Below, piece after piece: positions 11,855 through 23,800 of a stretch of 64,000 bases of DNA. A model generated the notes under the pieces. It did no database searches, was not told the origin of the DNA, and saw nothing but the letters and a program-made list of their open reading frames with translations. Every line of letters begins with the position of its first letter. Positions within the stretch are counted from its first letter, which is position 1. A program made the translations under genes and the position numbers. The stretch is from Kappaphycus alvarezii (Eukaryota > Rhodophyta > Florideophyceae > Gigartinales > Solieriaceae), in assembly GCA_002205965.3 (NCBI GenBank), contig NADL03000699.1:1116001-1180000 (forward strand), written 5' to 3'.

Positions 11855-14760
11855 TTGAAAGTAGTAGCCCCAAGAGGAAGTTTTTTGAAGAGAAGAAAGA
11901 TATCCCGAAACGTCGTCAGCACCGGTGAATGCCATCGTCAGAATGAGGCTGGGAAAGCACTGAACACCGAGGAATCACAGATTTCTTCACCCAAAGCGAT
12001 GAGTGATAAGGTATCGCCCAAAGAAGTGTTAGATGTTTGCATGGTTTCGAAGATTGATGTGGTATCAACTGGAGATGAAAACACTTGTTTCGATGGGGAA
12101 GAACATGTCAAACCCGATGGAATGATGTATATTGATGTTGTAAAGGTGTAGGGGATTGCCGAAGAGGGTTCTTCCTTTGGATTACTTGCAAAAAGATTTT
12201 GCCTGTATTGATAGCGTCTTGAAGTGTCAGATTCTCAAAGACAAAGTATTAAATTGTGAATCAACTTTGCACAAGTATGAAGGTAATGGAAGTCCGGCGG
12301 TGGGAGGAAGCCCAACCTCCCAAAAAATTCCAAAATTATAAGATTGATGTTGACAAGGGGATTACGTTCCGGACATATAGGAGCGTATCGATGAAACTTG
12401 TGCCTTACATTCGAAAGCGTCTTGCATAAAAATCCAAAGATGCAGCGCACCCAGTGGATTGATCGAAACCGGGGGTAACTGGACGAGCATACTGCAGTGA
12501 CGGTAGTATCGAGTCTACTATTAGAGTGATTCCCGTCAGCGATTATACCCGACTACATGCCAGTACACACTTCTTGTACGATGCAATGAAGCAGACAAGT
12601 ATCAATGGGATGTCTCGTATGTACAATGATGGAAAACTCGAAAGGGAAGGGATAACTCGGCCTGGGCTACCTGGTGTGAAACTATCTGATTGTATTGATG
12701 ATTGGCCTGTTATAGCCGACCGTGAGCGATTCTACAGAGGCTCTGGAAGGTTACTTTTGGATGAGATCTGGACTGGAGACCGGTTTTTACGACTTGCAGA
12801 ACCGGGAGATGTTGTATCAATTTCACTGAATGGCCACGCAAACTTATTTGTGGAAGTTGCGAACATCTTTAAGTTGTCGCAATCACATTTTGAGCACATG
12901 AAATCGAGTATCGAGAAGTGTATGGAGGGAAGGCTTGCAGCAATATTGCGACCTCTCCCTTCTCAACAACGTCTGATCTGCAGACTGATTTCCACTTATT
13001 TGAAGATGAAGTCCATCAACTGTCAAACGAAGATAGGAATGTGATTGAATTGATGTAAGGCGAGGGAACGGGACAATAGTTGGGTGCAATGATGAGGGTT
13101 GGTTATGATATGTGCATTTTGAATTCTCATCACCGGGCCTATGAATGTTTCCTGAACTGGTCAACTATTGTGTATCGTTTTTTCCGACCTTTTGATGAGG
13201 ATAAATATTCATCAGAAATTTTGATAAAAGTAGAAGAAGAAGAAAAAATAGGAATTGTTTCTCGTGTTAAATCTTGTCAAGACAGTAGTGAAGACTGTTA
13301 TATACCCGAGCCTGACAATAATAATGGTCGGTACAGCATACATCTTTTACATCCGTTGGAATCCGTAGGGAGTGTTAGGATAATGATAGTGAAGGGCGAG
13401 ACAAGACTGGTAGACATGGGTAGGGTAATTTCGAGTTTTAGAAAACTGCAAGTAGGGGAATATTATTTCATTTAAAGTTTTCTGCTATTTTAGGACTGTT
13501 TCACCTTGACGGAGGGGAGGAAGAAGTCTTCGGCGACTGGTTAATTTGTGGCTCCGCTCAACCTACCAGTCCATAGAAGAAACAGTTGTTCTGCCTGCAG
13601 GGTGATTTCGCTGACACCTCCTTGAGTCTCATTCCAGGCTTTGTTTGACTGAATCAGAGCTAATATTACAACTGGTATGGAGGAAGGTTTCTGGTAGATT
13701 ACTGCTGAAGGGAAAGAAGTTATTGTGTTCCTGGACTTAGTTGGATGTTCTGGTGACACCCCAGCTCTAAACAGTGCGATTGATGTTACAGGTCACAATT
13801 CAAACGCTTGTTGCCACCTCTGTAATTATTTCAGGAGAGCTAGCGCAGAAGTTGAGATCGCCGGAGAGGTAGCTCAGTGTACGGGTAGATATTCGGATTC
13901 ATCTATTCATGGAGTACTGAACTTCTCGAGAAGATATTCTAGTCGTCATGAGGCATTACAAAATTATGACATTGAAGATGCTGTACGACAACGTATGGGA
14001 TGTTATTCAATTTTCAGGATGATATTTCTAGGTTTCTGCGACTTTACGAGGATATTGAGAGTTGCTCTGGGGAATTTTCCGTGGATGAAAACAATCGACC
14101 CATTGTGCCGACATCTTTGGATGCGTATCAATCCATGTTCATTGGTGTGTACCATTTGCTAACAGGCCTCTCAAAGATTGCATGCAAGCCATTTTGCGTA
14201 TCCACCCGTCAATGAGACACAGATATTATTATGAACGGTATGTGCTATCGGCATTGTATGAATGGAAACTTCAGCAACAGAATAAGGTGATATCAGGTTC
14301 CGACCTATTGTGTATGACATTAAATGATACTTATAAATTTCAGTTTGTACCACCGTATGCTTTTTGGGAAAGCTTCAGAATAGTTCAGAGAGAAAATAGT
14401 TGAGACGATCCTCTTGCTCACGGTGAAACTGAACTCAATAATCGCGAGTTTTATGGTGTAGATTTACCTGATGGGCTCTCCAAGATGATCAGGAAGGCAA
14501 TGATAGCGGTGAAGAAGTTTGCTGGACTAGTGGCCCTCATATGGGATCTGCCGGATGGAGATTTCGCTGGTATGCTGTATCTTGTGAAAGTGCAGAAAGA
14601 AGTCATGGTTTTTGTGTATTCCATGATTTGTGTCGAGGATGGAGTATTAGCTCTTTCGTAGAGTATTGGTGTGTTGCGTGGCTTGGCTCGAAAGAAGTTG
14701 TTGAAGTTAGTTCAAGGAAAGATTCGAACTTTGAAGCATCTTTCTTCAAACTTTGATCAC
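11855..14760 (+). pseudogene. Transposase remnant, CMC/CACTA (Plavaka-like) type, element C
   Basis: A chain of plus-strand open stretches (11,855-12,151; 12,526-13,044; 13,080-13,475; 13,725-14,162; 14,000-14,215; 14,541-14,756) lies in changing frames. The clearest part, from 13,725, has FLDLVGCSGDTPALNSA followed by GHNSNACCHLCNY, a GD-x-PA ... GHN ... C-x-x-C arrangement. Next comes a SRRYSSRHEALQNYD segment, and in another frame a DAYQSMFIGVYHLLTGL segment. This order (D-PA, then GH plus a C-x-x-C knuckle, then an H-LLTG motif) is what I associate with Tnp2/Plavaka-like DDE transposases. Multiple stops and frame changes mark it as decayed. Repeat arms on both sides support a large CACTA-type element. 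The family name is moderately secure, and that it is a transposase is more so. Confidence 0.45.
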
Positions 14761-15179
14761 CCGAATTTAATCTGACTACTGGAGATGTCGTTCGTGGTTC
14801 TACCGATGGTTAGTAACATAGGCATAATTTCGGAACTGATGTTTGAAAAACCTACTTGGACGAATTTGTTTCGATCATCCTGTACCAGAAAACCTGAATT
14901 CTCCTCTTCGTCAGTTATAGTCAATAATTCCAAGTACCGTGTTGCTTGCATCAACTTCTGCAATGGCGTTTGAGCCCCGTCTATATTGCAATTAACAAAC
15001 TAAATCCGCCGTGCAGCTTTACTCATTTGTTGTGATGGTCAATGTAAAAAATTACATTCAGAAAGGTAACATACATGGTTGCCATAAATTGACTACAGTT
15101 TTCTATAATGTGGATGAATAGAATGGGTTTCCACCCTGACGGGCGTGAAGTTTCGGATCCAATGATGGCTGCCAACAGT

Positions 15180-15598
15180 GGGTCGGTTCTTGCTTCTATT
15201 TCCCTCAGTCTTATGTTTCGCTGGACATCAGTCTGGCCTTTTGATGTTCATCGGACGGATGCTTGAATGGCTGAATTGATGTATTGTTGGCCGTCAGTTC
15301 GATGTTTTTATGTCCATCAGTCTGATATTCTGACGGTCATCAAGCTGATTTTTTTCTTTGTCTTATGTTCTGATGTTCTGATGGCCACCAGGATCGTTTA
15401 ATGATATCTATAATTCTCATCAGAATAATTTTCTGATATCCGTCAGTCTCTTGTTCTGATGGCAATCATACTGACCGCCATCAGTGTGTAAATTACTGTT
15501 TTGATGGCTGTCAGTCCGACAGGCATAATTCTGATGATCATCAGTACGTTTTCTACTGTTTTGATGGCCATCAGTATGGAACGGATCTTACTAATGTA
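15180..15598. repeat. GATGGCCATCAGT repeat arm, first part (element C, right side)
   Basis: Repeats of TTYTGATGGCCATCAGTCTG, each about 30-55 bases apart, run through the segment. The core CTGATGGCCATCAG is itself a palindrome. The array is broken at about 15,600 by an inserted segment and resumes near 16,540. Confidence 0.6.
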
Positions 15599-16540
15599 GT
15601 GCAGTGCGCAGTGGGCAGTTCTTCTTGTCTAGAAAAGGACCACCGTCAGAGAATGAGAAACCCAACACACACAAACCGAGACCCACAGGGTGTTCGCTGT
15701 CCCTCTTTCTCTTTAAGCACCCCTCGATGCATTACCACAGCTCGCCGACGGCGAGGAGAAATGGGTTGGAAGAGCGGGGTAATTCCTTGGATGGCTGGAA
15801 TGTGTACTTGTCCTCCGGGTTGTAAGGCCGAATCGTGGTCCACGGAATGCCTTGATAGGTTTCGATTCCAAATAATCATAGACACCAGGCGTGAAACACT
15901 CTACAAGGAAGATGTAGTAGTTGGTCAGCAGTGCTGAATATCTCCTTTACAGATGAGGATGTTGTCACCAACGACAACCTTGAAGTTCCTATTTGTACAT
16001 AGACACCGGAGTCCGGGGCGCCAAGTGTGAGTAAATATCACAAACAGAAAACGAAAGGATTCTTGTAATACTAGGTAGAAAGGGGGAAAAAAGGGGGGCT
16101 AGAGCGTATAAACGTGGCTATAGGCAAAGTTGCCGTTGGAAAGGTTTCTGCAAAGGCGGGAGTTGGGAGTCAAGTTCAGAGTCAACACCGGGATGGCTGT
16201 TCAATCTAGGACCCTATTGTCCAGGTAGATATAAATACTAGTTAAATAGGCTAGGATTATCTACGACAGCGGGGTGAGTGATTTCAGGTCAACCAAGTAA
16301 GGGAGATCCAAGCTATAGATATGTAATTTCAACACCTGGCCCAATAGGTGCCCTTCACCTTCGAAAATATCAGGTCCAATTTGGGGGCCGAGTGGTCCAG
16401 ATTGCAAGCCCTCAAGCCCCGCGACAAGCGAAAGTTGCCCTTCTTGTTCAGTACCGTTCCTGCTGGTTAGCAGCAAATCAGATCAAAAAAGATCACCAAA
16501 AACAGCTCTGCCAATGGCAGTACAGTGTGACTGCCAATTG
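15599..16540 (-). mobile_element. Insertion in the repeat arm; possible LTR-retroelement fragment (fossil)
   Basis: This segment lacks the GATGGCCATCAGT repeat that lies on both sides, so it is an insertion. On the minus strand a sequence ending in CACA near 16,030 is followed almost at once by TTGGCGCCCCGGACTCC. TGG at the start of such a stretch just after an LTR end is the usual look of a tRNA primer-binding site. That would make 16,030 to about 16,540 an LTR-like part, with a short leader towards 15,600. No matching second LTR is seen, so it would be a broken fragment. Family unassigned (Ty3-like primer site suspected). Confidence 0.25.
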
Positions 16541-17570
16541 CGCTACAACTGTTGGCCCTCAGCGTACGTTTTACTGTTTTCACGGCTTTTAGTCTGACAT
16601 GGATTTTACTGTTGGCCATCAGTCTGTTTTTTACTGTTTTAATGGCCATTAGTCTGTCATGGGCCATTATTATGGTCATCAGTGTGGTTTTACTGGTTTG
16701 GTGGCCGTCAGTCCGGCAGGCGTCATTCTGATGGCCATCAGTGTGTTTTCACTGGTTTGATGGCGGTCAGTCCTGCAGAGTGCATTCTGTTGACCATCAA
16801 TGTCGTTTTTACTGTCTGGCTGCCGTCAGTCCTGTATGAGTAGCCTGATGGCCGTTACAAGAGTGTATACAATAGTTACAGTTAAAATAGAATTTGTGTA
16901 AGAAATTACCAATTTATTTGTACTTTGTGATAATGATAGCAGGAAAGGGTAATTACTCGAATACTTGCCATCTATGGAAGATTACTCTAGCAATGTACGA
17001 AACACAGTGCAATGACGTCCATTAGATTTGCGTCAGTGTGATGTACATCTGTACCTTACCGTCAATCAACAGACTGATGGCTGAGGCCAGCGGGTGGTCT
17101 TCCTAGGCCCACTGATGGTAAACCAACGAACTGGTGATTCAGTGAGGGCATTTGATGATTTACCAGGAAAACTGGCGGTTTAGCCGGGGCAACTGACGGC
17201 TCATCTCAGTCAACTGCCAGAACTGTGAGCAGTAAAGGATATTGCCATCAAACCACTACCAAATGTTGGCCTGGGTGATCCATCAGCCCTTTGATTGATC
17301 GACAGTCTGTCGAGGTGCACCATAGTGACGCTGTTTGAACGGCAGAGCATTTTAGTGCAAAACTGCCATCACTTGTCCTGAATGGACAGGCAATATGATA
17401 GGGATAATCAAAATGGCGGGTTGTGGCGGTTAACGGCCGATTTTTTAGTGCATCACTGCCATCAGTTGGCAGTAATGAACCATCAGTCCGTTAATTGAAA
17501 GTCAGTGTGCTTAGGATGCATAACAAAGGCGGTCGACCGCAATGAACCGTCAGTTACTGTAGTTAGAACG
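16540..17570. repeat. GATGGCCATCAGT repeat arm, second part, with inverted section
   Basis: 16,540-16,860 continues the TTTTACTGTTTTGATGGCCATCAGTCTG repeat at about 55-60-base steps. From about 17,000 to 17,560 the vocabulary flips to the complement (ACTGATGG...AAAC, AACTGACGGCTCATC), so this arm contains an internal change of orientation. No coding signal. Confidence 0.55.
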
Positions 17571-17599
17571 TCAAAATAATACATTCCCAACAGCACAGA

Positions 17600-18470
17600 A
17601 TGCAATTTTTCCAATTTACGTGTCTTGACGGCGATCAGAGAGTTCCTTATTGGTCAACAGTGTAAGATGAAAGGTGAGGTCCATTATCCTCTCCCAGCTC
17701 TCCTGGGTTGCGTATTTATTAGCCTAAAAAATGAACCACATGTTCTTGTACAGTCTGTCCTTAACCTCCGAGCTCAGTTCGAGGTTCAGCTCACAAAATA
17801 TCTAAGTCAGTCTAAAGTGACTGACGCCGCATACATCTGACATTGTCTGACAAACAGCATGTATATTATTATTATTACACGCATAAATTATAGGTTGTTG
17901 TAATACATATTCTGAAAATGTTTCCCATATCTCAACGGGTATGCATTCTAGTGGCCAGTGGTTTATTAACGCATGCATGTTTAGTATTAGTGCATATTCA
18001 GTATTAGTTCTTATCAAACAGTTCCAAATGTCAGTCATCGATTAAATGTGTTTTCTGCAAACATTTTGATTTTTATACACATGTGGGCCCTGGCTTTTTT
18101 AACGTTAAGTAATTTCATCATATTTACGCAGTACATCGTTGATCCCGGTGATACACTCCAAAAAACATTAAAATTTCAACCCGTTCATTTTTATTTTAAA
18201 TTTACTCACTTGATATCGCCAGGTTGAGTTGAGCCCTAGAGTTTTGTCGCTTTGCTGACATGCCGTGGCAGGAAACCCCCTCTTCCAGCCCCGGTTGTTT
18301 CTTCATGTATCTCATATTCTCTTTGTATACATGCCTATCGGCGAATAGCATGCTCTTCGGTACATACTATACGCGCCCCCTTCACTAGCATACATCACAG
18401 TACGGTACAGTTACCTGAAGATCACCGATTAAACACCCAACCATCACCGCCATCACACCGCTGGATCCAT
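17600..18470. other. Gene-free stretch
   Basis: Only ORFs of 70-81 codons without recognised domains occur. No structure is seen apart from a rising C+T content towards the right end. Confidence 0.4.
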
Positions 18471-18479
18471 CCCCTTTCC

Positions 18480-18890
18480 TCTTCGAAATCAATATAAATT
18501 GCAGCTATCCCCATCCATTAATCTCTCACCACTTCCCCCCTCACCACTTCCCACGTTGGCCCCATGTTGGTGGTATTCAATAAATGTTCAGCCACCTCCC
18601 CTGTCACCTCTCACCACCACCCCCTTCAACACCTCACCCCCCACCACATTTCCTCTGTCTTTATTCCCCTATTCTTGCCCTCTTCCACGTCAACAGGTTC
18701 CCCTATTCTCGCCCCCTTCCCCTCCGCAGCATTTCCCTATCGTCATCCCCTTCACCCACTCACCGTGAATACGAACCCCTCTCATCAGCTACTCTCCCGA
18801 CACACCCTTCCCCTCTCCTCAAAAAATTCCCGTTATTCCCTTCCCTTATTGTACCTGAACTGTCTTTCTGCACTTTCTTTTCTGTCGTCA
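18480..18890 (+). repeat. Pyrimidine-rich low-complexity tract
   Basis: About 400 bases are strongly C+T-rich on the plus strand (CACCACTTCCCCCCTCACCACTTCCC and similar). Overlapping Ser/Pro/Leu/His-rich frames here are composition artefacts. The tract ends just before the ATG at 18,893 and could act as its leader or promoter region. Confidence 0.5.
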
Positions 18891-18892
18891 TC

Positions 18893-19222
18893 ATGGGTTC
18901 TGATGATGGACGTATTTCCGAAGGCCAACCGAGAACTCCACCGATGGGCACTCGTGGACGCCAGCATGGCCATCTAGGTTCGGTAATGTTGTCTGCAAGA
19001 CGTGTGCAATCGTTGATTCGCAAGACTGGAAACAATGAAGCACCGCGACAGTCCAGCAGCCATTCCGATACGTATGGAATAGAAGATAACAACCGTGATG
19101 TTGATCTCGGTACTGACGGGGGTGCGCCTGTGCGAAGGGTTTTGGATATCCCTACGCCATATTTCGGACTCCAGTTCCTCCCAGTCGTTTTGAAGACCAT
19201 CAACGTGAGGAGAGGGGGATAG
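18893..19222 (+). CDS. Unidentified ORF, possible accessory protein of a Harbinger element
   Basis: An ATG at 18,893 opens 109 codons of hydrophilic, Arg/Gly/Ser-rich protein (an N-terminal GSDDGRISEGQPRTPPMG segment; later VRRVLDIPTPYFGLQFLPVV). The same frame, after its stop, keeps a protein-like look to about 19,320, so the ORF may be truncated. It converges on the PIF/Harbinger transposase remnant. Harbinger elements usually carry a second, DNA-binding (Myb-like) ORF, and this position would suit one, but I see no Myb tryptophans, so the role is unknown. Confidence 0.3.
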   Translation: MGSDDGRISEGQPRTPPMGTRGRQHGHLGSVMLSARRVQSLIRKTGNNEAPRQSSSHSDTYGIEDNNRDVDLGTDGGAPVRRVLDIPTPYFGLQFLPVVLKTINVRRGG

Positions 19223-19689
19223 TTGAGAGGGAAGTGAAAGAAGATTGACTCGGACAACCAGATTGAAACCCCGGAAAAGTTCATCAGGAAGGTCGGACTC
19301 CTTCTGACGGATGTTTTTCCCTAAGCCATCAGTTCGAAGTCTATGATGAGGTTCTGTTGGGATACGCAGGAGTTGGACAAACTCCATCGCGAGGCCTACT
19401 TGAACTCCGCAAGGTTGAACTCGGCACAAAACAATCAAGTCGCATAATTTGGAAGATTTTAATTTATAATCTTAGAAGTTATGATTCATAACTTCTGATC
19501 AAAAAATATACAAACATAACTTTGAAATTTATGTTTATACAATTATTGCCGATTTAGTTCCCCGTAGTGCATGCAGTTGGACGAGTCAATCCCAAATCGG
19601 CGGGCGGCCCTCAACGATAACTAAGCTGTCGAATATCTCTCCACCGTCCTCGCATACCGTGTACAAGCGCTCCGCGACGCATATTTTAT

Positions 19690-20720
19690 AGAGAATCACA
19701 GTGCACTTCATAATTCGCTTCATGTCGTCGATCTACCACAGCAGGGACGGGATCACGATGATGTGCTACATACCCTGCGAGGGGCCGAATGATCGCTAAA
19801 AATCCTTGCCCGCGGCCTCTTGCGTGGTTGCAAAAATATTGTGCTTCCTCAACACGGCCTCGAGAATGGTCTCGATGAACATGGACTACTTGGGGTAGAT
19901 GAGGTCGCACAGCCAGTACGGCTTTTTTCGGCTCACTTCCCTGATTCGGTACTCTCAGGGCGGCAGGTACACTACAGACGCAATATCCTCGGACAGAGGC
20001 GATACTTCTACGACTTTGATGTCGTTGTGGCACCCGAAATGCAGAAAAAGTCGTGCTCAATACAGAGCGACAGGTCGGCAATCGCCTCAAGTGTCACCAC
20101 CGGCGCCTTCCGTTGGCCTTTGAACATTCTGTGAAAAGCGGTTGATAAATTCTTCCAACGCCATTTCGAACCATCATTTCTGCCTAGGATGCCGGAAAAT
20201 TCCCTATTCTCCGATGCGGTCAGCAATTGCGCAACTTTCTCTTGCGTAGGTCTGCGGAGTTAATCGCTCTCAAACGCGGCGATGACAATGTCGCAGAATC
20301 GACGAAGGCAGTCGAGGGCAGTGCTTTCCGACACGCATATCTTTTAGTTCACGGAGCGTGCATTGGTTCCGTATGCAAGCAGACGCATTGTCGCCGTCAT
20401 CTTTTGAAAGGGCGAAAGGCCCAGCGTTTCGGTGCAGTCTCGACGCTGCGTGAAGTACACATCACGAGCATTCGTCCCGTTGAGCAAGCGGTAGGAGGTG
20501 CGGCGTGATACTGGGAAGCGACGGCAGAACTTGTCGGAGTCATAGATCGGGCCCGTCGGGAAGTATTGGCGGTACAGCAGCTCACCGAGCTTTTTGCATT
20601 CCCGATTGAAGTTCGGCGCCTTGCCCTCTTGTGAGCGGCGCGTCCCTTTTCTGGGTCCTCCTAGTCCTTGCTCGAGTCTAACAACTCTTCCATGACGACA
20701 AAGAGCTTTTTTTGTCTGCT
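19690..20720 (-). pseudogene. PIF/Harbinger transposase, decayed
   Basis: Read on the minus strand, the expected parts appear in order. An N-terminal part has a FCRRFPVSRRTSYRLL-like segment and SPFQKMTATMRLLAYG (about 20,550-20,390). Next comes an STALDCLRRFCDIVIAAF-like segment (about 20,330), then ENREFSGILGRNDGSKWRWK (about 20,200) and a VVTLEAIADLSLCIEHDFF segment, where the family has LEAVAD...W-H-FFG. A YWLCDLIYPKYSMFIETI segment and a TQEAAGKDF stretch follow (about 19,920-19,800), where the family has YYLaDGIYP and QEaaRKDVERAFG. PIF/Harbinger enzymes cut and paste elements into TWA-like sites. The parts lie in several frames, with at least one in-frame stop, so the gene is dead. Terminal repeats were not located. 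Confidence 0.75.
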
Positions 20721-20899
20721 TTGCTGAAAAATTTCATGCAGTTGACCGAGGTGATTTACGACTTGGTCTGCACCGGTGGGACATAGGCACTTACCACCGT
20801 ATGTCAAAGATTTCAGAAGTGGTAAAGTGTACTCCAGCCAACTATTTCCTGCCAAGTCGCTCGAAAAATTAGGTGATTAGCCTGTTTGCCTTTGTGTTG

Positions 20900-23800
20900 G
20901 TTGAGATTCTCTTACTTTACTTGTCTAACTATCATGACTAGATGTATCTCCAATCTATGATGACGCCAGATATGGAAAGTTAAACAAAATTATAAGTAAT
21001 TAAAACATTTTTGTCGCTATTCCAAGTACTCCCTTTTTCTCGGGAGCATTATAAGAAAGTAGGCGTGCCTGGAAGTCAAAAAACTATAACTCGTTAGAAA
21101 GCTCACAGAGAACGGGTGCACCGAGACGTGTAACAAATTTTTCGCTTGAAAAAAATAGAATAGCTTTAAATCTATATATTCTTGATTTATTCATTTTATT
21201 CGAAGCTATAACTGCAGAACGAAAACTTCATAAGTACTTGTTTGATGTCAACCGAACTGTTTCAAACATTTTTGTCTGCCTACGCTTCTAGTTTTGTGCC
21301 AAAACCTACTTTTGGGAGAGAAATTAAACCCTAAAACCTGTTATCCCCTAGAACCCCTGAATCTCCCACTACAATATACAACTATAATTATATTAAAATT
21401 TTTCCCTCGGCCGTTATGCTCCGTTATTCAAATTTAATTATCTTTCTGGTTTCAATTAAAGTCAAAGAAGAGGTCGGGAAAATTTTCAACTCCTCTTCAA
21501 TCTCTCTATACAAGACATTCACATTTGCAGTTTTAAAACTAGAGCTATTCACAGATGTAAATGTTTCGTTCAAGTTGGCATGTATCTCTGATTGACCATG
21601 AGAAAAGGATCGAGAATAAAGTACTTAATTCCAAAAGAGGTGCCTTTCGGGGAACGACTCACGCTATTAAAGCCGTCAATGATTATTTTAGACATACAAA
21701 AACATTGGTCTATTCGAAGATGAAATATTATTTTCTTTCTCTCACAAGTAATCTACAAGTTTGTCAATGTAAAAAGTGGTACTTTATCAATAATTTTCAA
21801 TTCCAGCTTTAAAAATTCTCTTAGATCCACCTCGGCTAGAAATATACCTCACATTCGCTTCATTTCCTAATGTTCATTTATTATGTACGCAGAGTCACCT
21901 ATGCTTCAAAGATTCTTGGAACTGAAGAAATCAAATACTGTATAAAAGGCTTAAATTTTTGACTAAAGTATCCAATGATAACGATGGAAGTCGCCGGACT
22001 CATCTTCACTTCTACAACGTCTAAGTGTGAAATAAAGAATTTAATCCTCATAAAATTTATATCTTTTAGAGATTTTATATAATAGAGCATCATTTTGGGA
22101 GCAAAACAGGAGAAAAGCATATATTAATTTGTTTCTAGCTACTTTCGAACGTTTTCTGAGGTTTTCAATAATTACATTTCCCTTTTAGAAGCGAATTAAC
22201 GGTTTTCAAGTACATTTTAACTTCTGGTTATCGATCAAAATGAAAATACTTCCTTAACAAGTTTCTCAACTTTTCCTCTTTTTCTAATGATTCATGATTT
22301 ACCAGTAACTTAATAAATTTGCAAAAGTGTTATCAACATTTTCTAGGAACGTTTTCTTCTTTTGCTCCGAAAAATGATCAGGGAAGTTTCAACGTTTTGA
22401 ATATAGAAGAAAGTGGAATTGGAGACTGTCCTGGATGCTAAATTAGCTCAAGAAAACTGTTTCACGACCCAAACCGATTAATTTATAGATTCATTTCTCA
22501 AATCATTTAAAGCCTGTTCCAACGTGTCCACACTATATTTTCTGAGATCATTTCTGCATTTCCCATTGCTCTCTCAAGTCTTTTTCATCAACGTCTGCAT
22601 ATTAATTTCTTAATTGAACGGGAGTACAAGTTTTATTTTCAAAAAACCATTCATTCTTGTGATAGTTACCGTAATTAGTGAGTGCCTAAAATTACATACG
22701 TTTCGGATTATCAGATAGAAAATTCTTAGAAAATTAACTTTTAAGAGGTTAATTCACGGAACTTTTCCAAAGAAATCATTTTTTAAAAATATTTACCCTT
22801 AGTAGTAAAATATTACGAGGGAAAGAGAATGGGACGTTTCAAAATCTATTTTTTGTAGAAAAATAATCTTTCTCCGATTTCAAATATATTAGTTCATGTG
22901 GTTGAATTAAAACCTGTATCATCCAACAAATACGTTCAAACCTCAAATTATAAAACGACAATAAGACTTAATAGCCTTTTGGCAACAAATTTCCTATAAA
23001 TTTTTTTGTTTCTCTTTTTCTCCCAAAACTAGAAAAAAGAAATTTTAAAATCAATTCTAAATAATTTACGATAGAATAAAATACAAATAATCGTCCAAAG
23101 TTACTTTTTGACCCTTAACACATAAATGTAATAGTAAATCGCTTTAATTTAATTCTTACAGAATTCATAAAGGAACGCTAGTATACCTAAGATCATATCA
23201 ACCTTCTTTCCAGTAAACCTTGACATTTTCATTTATTGATGATTGTTGATACCTTTTTCGTATTATACTGAGAAGTGTTATTATTCATTTGTACTTCCAA
23301 AACTAGACGATAGTATGATATCTAAAACTAAATAATCAATGAACTTCTGGATTTGTATTTAAACTATTGTTTTTATAAACATTTAGTACTTAGTTTGGTG
23401 GAAGAGATGACAAATTTTCAAATCATCTTCGCTAATAAAGGCAAAAAAATTATATTCAGACTGCAAGTCACAAGACGGGTTTGATTTAATGAGTCGTTTC
23501 TTTTACTGAACAATTGTCACTTTTCTTACACTCTTAATTAAATTTATCATCTACTTCTAGAAAAAAAATTTACTTTTTCAGCATACAAAAATATGAGATA
23601 AATCATTTTTACTTTAAACATGGAAAACTTTGGTCATCTTCATGATATGTGTACCAGCATCGTTCGCAAATAATCTTGTCAAATGGCTGGGATAGTGAAT
23701 TTGTTATCTAGGTAAAAAGAACCTTTCACTTTTCTGGCCTAACTGGGCCTCAAAGCCTGAAGAAGTTTAATGAAATCGTATTTTATATTAGCAGTGTTTT

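Noticed and set aside
18499-19222. Long frames (89-212 codons) over the pyrimidine-rich tract
   Set aside because: Only the part after the ATG at 18,893 looks like protein; the rest is low-complexity translation.
18760-19438. 174- and 154-codon minus-strand frames opposite the 18,893 ORF
   Set aside because: They overlap the more plausible plus-strand frame, and no motif supports them.
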